Positions 14,885 through 21,220 of a DNA stretch of 21,220 nt are shown here, piece by piece. Both the position numbers and the translations under genes were made by a program. The stretch is from an uncultured Alistipes sp. (lineage in GTDB: Bacteria; Bacteroidota; Bacteroidia; Bacteroidales; Rikenellaceae), in assembly GCA_900550925.1 (NCBI GenBank), contig URTU01000022.1, positions 1-21,220 on the forward strand, written 5' to 3'. Every line of letters starts with the position of its first letter. Positions within the stretch are counted from its first letter, which is position 1. Under the pieces are notes generated by a model that searched no databases, was not told the origin of the DNA, and saw only the letters and a program-made list of their open reading frames with translations.

Positions 14885-15745
14885 ATGAAGAGAAGTATCA
14901 TAATAATTTTGTTGGCGTTGTTCGGCGCTGCATCATGCGGCAAGGAGGATATTCCATCCGACAACGGCCTGGTAAGGATAGTGTTGTCGGCGGGCATGTC
15001 GTCGGACTACACCCGAGCTGCAGCCGACGAGACGGTGGTTGCGGATCGTTGCATACTTGAGATTTTCAATGAGGACGGTACGCGGTATTACGATGACGGT
15101 CGGCGCCTTGTGGTACGGGCCGATGCGTCGGGCCGCTTCAATTTCGAACCGATGCTGATGGCAGGCCGCAGTTACCGGTTTGTCTTCTGGGCCGACAAAT
15201 CTGGCTCGACGGCTGATGATGACCTCTATTATTCTACCGCTAACGGGTTGCGTAACATAACGCTTGCCGGAGATGTTCCGGCATGCGATCTCTCGCTTGA
15301 TGCCTATTACGGGACGGAGACGGTTGTGGCCGACCACTCCCAGACGGTATCGGCAACGTTGAAGCGAGCCGTATGCCGCATCAATGTTTCGACGGGTTAC
15401 CGGCCTGCACAGCCTGGTGACCGGACTGTGGCAGTGACCTTTTCCGATGCTCCGGCGCGCTTCGATGCAATGACAGGCGAGATTGACGGAGAGATGGCCT
15501 GCTCGACCTCGGCAACGGTTTCGGTACCGGCGGCCGGGGATGAGGTGGAGTGGTACATGTATATGTTTGCACCGGCGGATGCCGGCCTGCGGACGGTGGA
15601 TTTCGACATGGCGGTAATGTCGGAAAGTGGTGGCATGTCGGAATTCGAATATTCGTTCAGCGGGATACCGCTCGTCAGAAACCACCGCGTAAATGTAACG
15701 ATAGGTTCGGCATCGGGTGCCGGAATGTCCCTGCGGATGGAATGA
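14885..15745 (+). CDS. Stand-alone fimbrillin-like (DUF6562-type) lipoprotein
   Basis: A 286-residue lipoprotein. ATG at 14885 is preferred over an in-frame TTG at 14867 because it begins the signal sequence MKRSIIIILLALFGAASC (lipidated Cys18). After a first strand comes DYTRAAADETVVADRCILEI (about 41-60), closely matching the TRAAGDGTTVDRCIMEIY stretch of the two downstream lipoproteins. Other shared signatures are YRFVFWADKSGS, VKR-like LKRAVCRINV, YMYMFAPADA and IPLVRNHRVNV near the end. It therefore corresponds to one complete module without any extension and could be a stalk or minor subunit. It starts 25 bases after the previous gene; 143 bases separate it from the next. Confidence 0.75.
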   Translation: MKRSIIIILLALFGAASCGKEDIPSDNGLVRIVLSAGMSSDYTRAAADETVVADRCILEIFNEDGTRYYDDGRRLVVRADASGRFNFEPMLMAGRSYRFVFWADKSGSTADDDLYYSTANGLRNITLAGDVPACDLSLDAYYGTETVVADHSQTVSATLKRAVCRINVSTGYRPAQPGDRTVAVTFSDAPARFDAMTGEIDGEMACSTSATVSVPAAGDEVEWYMYMFAPADAGLRTVDFDMAVMSESGGMSEFEYSFSGIPLVRNHRVNVTIGSASGAGMSLRME

Positions 15746-15888
15746 CCGGGATGAGTTGACAATTTGAAGCGGGAAATATAATAACAGGAAAGATAATAAA
15801 AAGTAAAATTAATGTTTAACCCTTGCGGCTACATCGCCATCGGTTTGAGTGAAGGGGAAGTGCCGCGATAGAAGTGAAGAAAGAACGT

Positions 15889-16790
15889 ATGAAGAGACTG
15901 TTGATTTTTGCGGCTGTTTTGTCATTGGGCATGACAGCTTGCCAGAAGTCGGAATCGGTGGATGCGGCATTGAAAGATGTCCAGATTTCGGTTTCGACGC
16001 TCTTGCCGTCGCAGTTGGATCAGACACGAGCTGCGGGCGACGGTACGACCGTTGATCGCTGTATCATGGAGATCTATCTTGACGGCAAGTTGTACGGCGA
16101 GCGCCAGGTGGCAGAGATACAAAATCTGAAAGCGGTATTTTCGCCGCGGCTTGTTGCTGGCAATACGTATGAGTTTGTCTTCTGGGCTGACAAGTCGGGA
16201 GGCGATCTGGAGACCGACCTGCATTACAACACATCGGATCTGTCGAATGTAACCTTTGCCGAGGGTGATGTCTATCAGGGCAATGACGAGACACGCGATG
16301 CATTCTTCGGGACGGCAACGGTTATTGCCGACCAGAACAAATCGGTTTCGGTTGATATGAAACGACCTTTCGGACAGCTCAATGTCCGGACGCTCGACAT
16401 GCAGGCCGTAGCCGACGCTTCGGCATCGTATGTCCCTGAAAAGGTTTCGGTGGCCTTTGTGTCGGTTCCGACAGGTATCAACCTGTTTACCGGAGCGTTG
16501 AACGGTGAAACGGCTGCCGTGGCATATTCCGAGCCTGTCGCACTGGCGAACAATGCCGGGAATGCAGGCGAACTTACGTTTGATTATATCTTTGCGCCGG
16601 CGGGAACGGAACAGTACCTGACAGACTTTACGATGTCGTTCCTGGATGCTTCGGGAGCAGAGGTGGCTGAGGACTATGCGTTTACGAGCATCCCGGTACA
16701 GCGCAACTACCGCACGATGGTATCGGGCAACCTGCTGACCAAAAAGGCCGATATTACGGTGAATGTGATTCCGGATTTCGGCGATGGGGA
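15889..16790 (+). repeat. Direct repeat, copy 1: fimbrillin-like module shared with the gene at 19064
   Basis: The first about 900 bases of this gene and of the gene at 19064 encode nearly the same module, with blocks of very similar DNA (for example around 16260-16310 versus 19436-19486, 16600-16650 versus 19770-19820, and 16690-16770 versus 19860-19940). The copies are in the same orientation, about 3.2 kb apart. Confidence 0.75.
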
Positions 16791-18924
16791 TATCGAAGCG
16801 AATGTGGATCGGGTTCAGACAGTGGCCGATGCCAACGAGGCGTTTGCCAATGGCGCTACGGTTGTTGAGATTACCGAGGCCCCGACCTCCGATGCACGGA
16901 TTATACTTCCCAAGACTGTTGAGGGTGTATATATAACGATGCCGGTGACGACGGTTCCGGTTACGATAGAGTATGCGGATGCGGCGACGGATGAGCAGAA
17001 ACCTGCAACGGTGAATGTTTCGGGCGAGCTTGCGAATCTGATTATCAATGCTCCGAATTCGACCGTCACAATCGACGGAAGCTACAATGAAGTTACCTCG
17101 ACCACGGCTGCCAATTCGTTGATTATTGGCGAAGAGGCTTCGGTAGAGAGCCTTACGGTAAAGCAGGGCAACGTCGAGGTTTACGGAACGTTGAAGAACC
17201 TTGTGAGCAGACCCGGCTCGGCACAAGTTACGCTTCATGCATCTACGGCGGATGATCTGCGGACATTTGCGGCACGGCTGAACGATGGCGGCAATAAAAT
17301 ATATGACAATGTCGTTCTGGAGGCGGACATCGATTTCGAAGGTTCGGAATTTTATGTCACTCGGGTCAACAATGTTGTTTTGGATGGCCAGGGCCATAAG
17401 ATCTCGAACTACAAGGTGGAAAAGAATACCCAGTCGGCCGGACTGTTCTGCGATGCTGTTACGGTTACGGTCAAGAACCTTACGCTTGAGAATGCCGAAG
17501 TAAAGGCTATTAATGACGGTGCGGGCAATGCGTATGCCGGATCCCTGTTGGGCCGCACGTACGGTACGATTACCGTAAGCGACGTACATGTCGTCAATCC
17601 GACGATCGAGGGTGTCAACAAGGTCGGCGGTCTGGTCGGCTTCATTGCCGAGAACAGCATCACGGCGACCGGATGTACGGTTGAGGGCGGCAGCGTCACG
17701 ACCAGTTATGTCGAAGGCGAGTCGGGTCAGATCGGAGGTTTGATCGGTTATCTTGGCTCGCTTTTCGGGACCACTTGTACGATTTCGGGCTGTTCGGTCG
17801 AGAATACCGTGATCAATGCCCACATGACGCGTGAGGATCGGACGATCAGCAAGTTCATAGGCTGCTTCCAGGGCAACCAGGCGACTGACGTGTTGATAAT
17901 TGACAACTGCCGTGTTGAGAATGTGACGTTGAATCCGCTGGATGATATGGCGGCTGCTTACTTCTCGGAGTATGGCGACCTGCTTGGCGGACAGCGCAAT
18001 GGCCAGGGTACGGTCAAGATAACCAACAGCAATACGGATATCGTGATAGAGTCGAAGGCACAGCTTGCGTCGCTTGCCGCTTCGGTGAATGCCGGAAATA
18101 GCTATGCGAAGAAACAGTTCGTATTGGGAGCCGACATCGACCTCGGTAACGAGGCCTGGACACCGATAGGTAAAAGTGGTTCAACTTTCCAGGGTGTGTT
18201 TGATGGCAAAGGTCACGTGATCAGTAATCTGTATATCGACACTCCTTCGAAGAACGATGTCGGTCTGTTCGGCTTTACGACTGACGGCGAGATCAAGAAC
18301 CTGACAGTACACAATGCCTTTGTGAAGGGTTATCTGGATGTCGGAGTGGTAGCGGGAACGCCCTATACTTCGAAATATACGAACATCACACTTACCGGAA
18401 CGATACAGGTAGAAGGATTCTCGTATGTTGGCGGAATGTTCGGCAAGAATGCATATGCCAACCTTACTGATCTGACGATTGACGCCGATGAAGAGAGTTA
18501 TGTCTCTGCCAACAGCGAAAACTACCGCACATATGTGGGCGGTGTAGTTGGTTTCATTGGAGAGGGCGGACATGTTATTTCGGATGTCGTTTCGAACATT
18601 GACGTTACGGGTACGACGTGTGATGTCGGCGGTATAACAGGTATAGCACACTATGGCAACTCGTTTGTAAACTGCTCGAGCTCGGGCAAGGTGACCCTTA
18701 CCAACGCCCAGGATACTGGCGATCAACTTGAGATAGGCGGTATTGCAGGTGTTTGGAACAATTACAAAGGTACTACAGTGACCTTCTCGGGCTGCTCGTT
18801 CACCGGTACGTTGGCAACATACCTGAACGGAGAGGATTACTCTGCGGCCGTTGCCGAAACCAACAAGATCACCGGCGCTGCCTACAACAGAGGTTCAACT
18901 GACGGTGAACTCATAATCGAGTAA
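15889..18924 (+). CDS. Large fimbrillin-like lipoprotein with GLUG-type beta-helix extension
   Basis: A 1011-residue surface lipoprotein. ATG at 15889 is preferred over GTG at 15874 because MKRLLIFAAVLSLGMTAC (lipidated Cys18) aligns with the paralogue at 19064. Residues about 25-300 form a fimbrillin-like module (LDQTRAAGDGTTVDRCIMEI, EFVFWADKSG, APAGTEQYLTDFTMSF, IPVQRNYRTMVSGNLLTKKA). A linker region (about 300-450) follows. Two beta-helix-type units start near residue 452 (ADDLRTFAARLNDGG) and 722 (SKAQLASLAASVNAG), each with a DGxGHxISN motif and then GLUG-like repeats such as VGGLVGFIAE, IGGLIGYLG, VGLFGFTTDG, YVGGVVGFIGEGG and IGGIAGVW. GLUG and beta-helix extensions are typical of adhesins. 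It is probably a tip or surface adhesin of the fibre encoded here; the ligand is unknown. Confidence 0.8.
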   Translation: MKRLLIFAAVLSLGMTACQKSESVDAALKDVQISVSTLLPSQLDQTRAAGDGTTVDRCIMEIYLDGKLYGERQVAEIQNLKAVFSPRLVAGNTYEFVFWADKSGGDLETDLHYNTSDLSNVTFAEGDVYQGNDETRDAFFGTATVIADQNKSVSVDMKRPFGQLNVRTLDMQAVADASASYVPEKVSVAFVSVPTGINLFTGALNGETAAVAYSEPVALANNAGNAGELTFDYIFAPAGTEQYLTDFTMSFLDASGAEVAEDYAFTSIPVQRNYRTMVSGNLLTKKADITVNVIPDFGDGDIEANVDRVQTVADANEAFANGATVVEITEAPTSDARIILPKTVEGVYITMPVTTVPVTIEYADAATDEQKPATVNVSGELANLIINAPNSTVTIDGSYNEVTSTTAANSLIIGEEASVESLTVKQGNVEVYGTLKNLVSRPGSAQVTLHASTADDLRTFAARLNDGGNKIYDNVVLEADIDFEGSEFYVTRVNNVVLDGQGHKISNYKVEKNTQSAGLFCDAVTVTVKNLTLENAEVKAINDGAGNAYAGSLLGRTYGTITVSDVHVVNPTIEGVNKVGGLVGFIAENSITATGCTVEGGSVTTSYVEGESGQIGGLIGYLGSLFGTTCTISGCSVENTVINAHMTREDRTISKFIGCFQGNQATDVLIIDNCRVENVTLNPLDDMAAAYFSEYGDLLGGQRNGQGTVKITNSNTDIVIESKAQLASLAASVNAGNSYAKKQFVLGADIDLGNEAWTPIGKSGSTFQGVFDGKGHVISNLYIDTPSKNDVGLFGFTTDGEIKNLTVHNAFVKGYLDVGVVAGTPYTSKYTNITLTGTIQVEGFSYVGGMFGKNAYANLTDLTIDADEESYVSANSENYRTYVGGVVGFIGEGGHVISDVVSNIDVTGTTCDVGGITGIAHYGNSFVNCSSSGKVTLTNAQDTGDQLEIGGIAGVWNNYKGTTVTFSGCSFTGTLATYLNGEDYSAAVAETNKITGAAYNRGSTDGELIIE

Positions 18925-18940
18925 CTGTCATTAAATATCT

Positions 18941-18962
18941 GCAGGAGCCTGACCGCTCCTGC
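18941..18962 (+). terminator. Intercistronic hairpin (weak terminator or processing site)
   Basis: A perfect 8-bp stem, GCAGGAGC (18941-18948) and GCTCCTGC (18955-18962), with a 6-base loop, lies 17 bases after the stop at 18924. No T run follows directly; T-rich DNA begins near 18980. It may partly separate expression of the two large lipoproteins. Confidence 0.4.
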
Positions 18963-19031
18963 GGGTACAACATTAAACACTTTTAACTTTTTTATTAACA
19001 TGCTGATTATCAACCTCGTTGTGTAAGCAAC

Positions 19032-19040
19032 GGGGGGGGG
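19032..19040 (+). repeat. Homopolymeric G9 tract in the leader of the last lipoprotein gene
   Basis: Nine consecutive G residues, followed by AGG, end 23 bases before the ATG at 19064. No comparable tract occurs before the paralogous gene at 15889. Such tracts are prone to slipped-strand length change, and this one may overlap the ribosome-loading region. Confidence 0.9.
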
Positions 19041-19063
19041 AGGCACAAAACATCAATCAAACG

Positions 19064-19960
19064 ATGAAGAAACTTCTTCTTTTGACGGCCATTACCCTTT
19101 TCGGGATGACCGCCTGCCAGAAGGCAGAATCGCCCGAAATCACTTCGGACGAAGTACAAATTACGGTAGAGACCTCGTTGCCGGGACAGCTGGACCAGAC
19201 GCGTGCTGTGGGCGACGGTACGACGGTTGACCGCTGTATCATGCAGATCTATCTTGACGGAGAGCTGTATGGCGAACGTCAGGTAGCCACGGTCAGCAAT
19301 CTGAAGGCAACCTTCTCGGCCCGTATGATTGCCGGCAAGACCTACGAACTGGTTTTCTGGGCTGACAAACAGGGTACAGACAAGAATACCGACCTGCATT
19401 ACAATACGACCGACCTGTCACAGGTAACGTTTGCCGAGGGTGATGCCTATAAGGGCAATGACGAGACTCGTGATGCATTCTTCGGCAAGGTTGAGGTTAC
19501 GGCCGACCAGAACAAGTCGGTTCCGGTAGACCTGAAGCGTCCGTTCGGTCAGCTGAATGTTCGGACACTCGATCTGGAGGAGGTGAAGGCTGCCGCTCCG
19601 GCGCTTGAGCCCAAGAAGGTTAAGGTATCGTTTGTTTCGCTTCCGACCGGCATCAACCTGCGTACCGGTGCGCTTCTCGACGACTCGAAAGCGGCTGTTG
19701 CCTATACCGATGCAGCGGCTGTTGTGGATGCAGCAGGCAATCTGTCGTTCGATTACATCTTCGCCCCTGCGGGAACGGAGCAGTATCTGACCGACTTTAC
19801 CATGTCGTTCCTGGATGATGCCGGAACGCCCGTGGCATCAGATTACGAATTCGCGAGCATCCCGGTACAGCGCAACTATCGCACGATGGTATCGGGTAAC
19901 CTGCTGACCAAGAAAGCCGATATTACGGTGAATGTAGTTCCTGGCTTCGACGGTACGATC
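19064..19960 (+). repeat. Direct repeat, copy 2: fimbrillin-like module shared with the gene at 15889
   Basis: This is the second copy of the about 0.9-kb homologous segment. Similarity stops near codon 299, after which the two genes encode unrelated extensions. Confidence 0.75.
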
Positions 19961-20935
19961 GATAAGAAGATCGTTGAGGTTGCAACACTGAAAGATCTGA
20001 ATACCATTATTATGAATGGCGGTAATGCCAAGATGGTAGATGACATAACCATATCGGGCCTGCCCACGTATATGTTTGACGACGCTGAAATCGACCTGAA
20101 TGGTAATACCCTTACGGTAAATACACTATCCACAGCGTCGAAATCGACCAAATTCGATGTCTACGGAGCGTCTCTGACCTTCAAAAACGGAACCATTGAG
20201 GCTAACACCATGAAAAATGATTTGGATGTTCTGATTATCGGAGAGGCAGGTTCTTCGGTTGTATTGGACGACGTTATCATAAATACTAATGGTGTAGCCG
20301 TGGGCCCCAATGCACAGTCGACCATTACGATTAAGGATTCGGAGCTGAACTGCGGTCCTTATGCCGTAGCAACAAACGCTTCGGGGGCTACCAACCAGGA
20401 TTATGGCGTCAAGATCGAGATCGAAAATACGACAATGAAAGGAGCAACTCCTATGTGTATCAATATACCGTGTACGCTGATCATGGATGGCTGTACGGTA
20501 ATTGGCAATACGCAGGGTATGATGCTCCGTGGTGGTAGGGCAATGGTCAGCAACAGTACGATTGTCCTTGATACTAATGATTTTACTAGTGCCGAAGATG
20601 CCGAGTTTTATGCCAATTATTTCGAAGGGAACAATTGGGAAACCGGCAATAAGGTTAATGTCGCAGCACTGACCGTCGGAAACAAGGTAGCTGACACAAG
20701 CACAAGCTATCAGTATCCCACTGAACTGGACCTGAGGAGTACCACTGTGTGGGTGAGAGGAACATACGCTTCGTACTTCCCGGCAATGTATGTTTGGGCA
20801 AATCAGGGCGAAGGTCTGGGCGTGTCGATTGTTTACGATCCCGGTTGCTCGTTCATGCAGGAGGGTGGTTCGCCCAACGCAATCGTATACGGCAGCAAGA
20901 ACATCACCGTAAACGGCGAGCCTCAGAATGAATAA
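19064..20935 (+). CDS. Fimbrillin-like lipoprotein with parallel beta-helix-like extension
   Basis: A 623-residue lipoprotein, paralogue of the gene at 15889. ATG at 19064 starts MKKLLLLTAITLFGMTAC (lipidated Cys18); a TTG at 19019 in frame is rejected because it would put 15 polar residues before the signal sequence. Residues about 25-300 repeat the fimbrillin-like module (LDQTRAVGDGTTVDRCIMQI, LVFWADKQGT, APAGTEQYLTDFTMSF, IPVQRNYRTMVSGNLLTKKA). The remainder differs from the paralogue: short repeating strands such as FDDAEIDLNGNTLTVN, ASLTFKNGTIEAN, VVLDDVIINTNGV and STITIKDSELNCG suggest a right-handed parallel beta helix of pectate-lyase type, without GLUG repeats. No catalytic motif was recognised, so adhesion is more likely than hydrolysis. 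A G9 tract just upstream may make expression variable. Confidence 0.8.
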   Translation: MKKLLLLTAITLFGMTACQKAESPEITSDEVQITVETSLPGQLDQTRAVGDGTTVDRCIMQIYLDGELYGERQVATVSNLKATFSARMIAGKTYELVFWADKQGTDKNTDLHYNTTDLSQVTFAEGDAYKGNDETRDAFFGKVEVTADQNKSVPVDLKRPFGQLNVRTLDLEEVKAAAPALEPKKVKVSFVSLPTGINLRTGALLDDSKAAVAYTDAAAVVDAAGNLSFDYIFAPAGTEQYLTDFTMSFLDDAGTPVASDYEFASIPVQRNYRTMVSGNLLTKKADITVNVVPGFDGTIDKKIVEVATLKDLNTIIMNGGNAKMVDDITISGLPTYMFDDAEIDLNGNTLTVNTLSTASKSTKFDVYGASLTFKNGTIEANTMKNDLDVLIIGEAGSSVVLDDVIINTNGVAVGPNAQSTITIKDSELNCGPYAVATNASGATNQDYGVKIEIENTTMKGATPMCINIPCTLIMDGCTVIGNTQGMMLRGGRAMVSNSTIVLDTNDFTSAEDAEFYANYFEGNNWETGNKVNVAALTVGNKVADTSTSYQYPTELDLRSTTVWVRGTYASYFPAMYVWANQGEGLGVSIVYDPGCSFMQEGGSPNAIVYGSKNITVNGEPQNE

Positions 20936-20954
20936 ACGGTCCGATGGCCGTAAT

Positions 20955-21025
20955 GGCGGCATCCTTGGATATTTCGGTGATCCGAATATCCGGATTGTGG
21001 CGGTTCGCCCGCTGGAGATGCCGCC
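20955..21025 (+). repeat. Nested inverted repeats able to form a branched structure
   Basis: Outer arms GGCGGCATC (20955-20963) and GATGCCGCC (21017-21025) pair perfectly. They enclose a hairpin of GGATATTTCGG (20967-20977) with CCGAATATCC (20982-20991), one bulged T, and a small GCGG/CCGC hairpin (21000-21012). The structure starts 19 bases after the stop at 20935. No T run follows. Confidence 0.55.
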
Positions 21026-21096
21026 GTTGCGCCTAAGGCCCGAACAGTAACAGAATATGGCCCTGCTTGAGGGTGCGACTGTATTCCGTTGCAGAT

Positions 21097-21143
21097 AGAC
21101 AGACAAGCGGCACATTGAACTTCAATGTGCCGCTTGTCTGTCT
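21097..21143. terminator. 23-bp perfect inverted repeat with one-base centre (bidirectional terminator-like hairpin)
   Basis: Arms at 21097-21119 and 21121-21143 are perfectly complementary around a single central C (core GCGGCACATTGAA with TTCAATGTGCCGC). A long T run does not follow on either strand, so it could be a factor-assisted terminator, an RNA stabiliser or a protein-binding palindrome. It is the last structured element before the window ends. Confidence 0.55.
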
Positions 21144-21159
21144 TCTGTATTTTGGATTT

Positions 21160-21178
21160 CGTCCGTCCGTCCGTCCGG
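21160..21178. repeat. CGTC tetranucleotide repeat
   Basis: Four and a half or so units of CGTC in tandem (21160-21178). Whether this is in a coding sequence cannot be told: frames on both strands around it have no recognised product before the window edge at 21220. Confidence 0.8.
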
Positions 21179-21220
21179 TCAGATCAGTCAGCCATTACGG
21201 CTCTCCGACGGGGCAGGCTT

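Noticed and set aside
15922..17823. Minus-strand open frame of 633 codons across the large lipoprotein
   Set aside because: It is antisense to a well-supported gene with lipobox and module homology; composition is Arg/Ile-biased and non-natural.
19019..19063. TTG start for the last lipoprotein, placing the G9 tract inside the coding sequence
   Set aside because: It would put polar residues before the lipoprotein signal sequence; the paralogue supports the ATG at 19064. Frame-switching by the G tract is therefore less likely than an effect on expression level.
21181..21220. End of a minus-strand gene at the right edge
   Set aside because: All three minus frames stop within the last 40 bases and too few residues are visible to recognise a product.
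1..21220. CRISPR array, insertion sequence or prophage
   Set aside because: No regularly spaced repeats, transposase, integrase or phage structural gene was seen.

Overview
The window looks like chromosomal DNA of a gut-type Bacteroidota, most plausibly a Rikenellaceae/Alistipes-like member of the Bacteroidales. The reasons are several promoters of the Bacteroidota form (TTG, about 19-20 bases, then TAnnTTTG), a complete Na+-pumping NADH:quinone reductase (Nqr) operon, an outer-membrane receptor of the Bacteroidales type, a DUF3575 fimbrial-locus protein, and tandem fimbrillin-like lipoproteins. The genus is an inference; no rRNA gene is present to confirm it.

Layout. (1) 1-3445, minus strand: a TonB-dependent receptor cut by the window edge (with its own promoter) lies downstream of a four-gene directon, TatD-family hydrolase, tcdA, 2-hydroxyacid dehydrogenase and a LuxR-type regulator with a histidine-rich linker. 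(2) 3446-3673: divergent promoter region. (3) 3674-9648, plus strand: nqrABCDEF in one tight operon closed by a strong hairpin terminator. Its NqrC carries an N-terminal rubredoxin-like four-cysteine domain, the most unusual feature of the operon. (4) 9920-11795: a HAD-family hydrolase with its own promoter, then an OprO/OprP-type porin. (5) 11943-12016: a tRNA with CAT anticodon, promoter and terminator, followed by about 490 bases without a credible gene. (6) 12556-20935: a fimbria/adhesin-like surface locus with an OmpA-like/acidic linker/DUF3575 protein and four lipoproteins. The last two lipoproteins share a closely similar fimbrillin-like N-terminal module and then diverge into different beta-helix-like extensions. 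(7) 20936-21220: non-coding DNA rich in inverted repeats.

How the genes work together. The Nqr operon makes a membrane complex that oxidises NADH, reduces quinone and exports Na+; NqrF takes in electrons, NqrB and NqrC carry covalent FMN, and NqrD/NqrE hold the membrane Fe-S site. The 12556-20935 locus resembles Bacteroidia type V pilus or fimbrial operons: a DUF3575 outer-membrane protein followed by lipoprotein subunits, here two subunits with probable adhesive beta-helix tips. A G9 tract just upstream of the last subunit and about 0.9 kb of homology between the last two subunits suggest that this surface structure can vary. The histidine-rich regulator beside the TonB receptor suggests metal- or ligand-responsive control of uptake, but this is inferred from proximity only.
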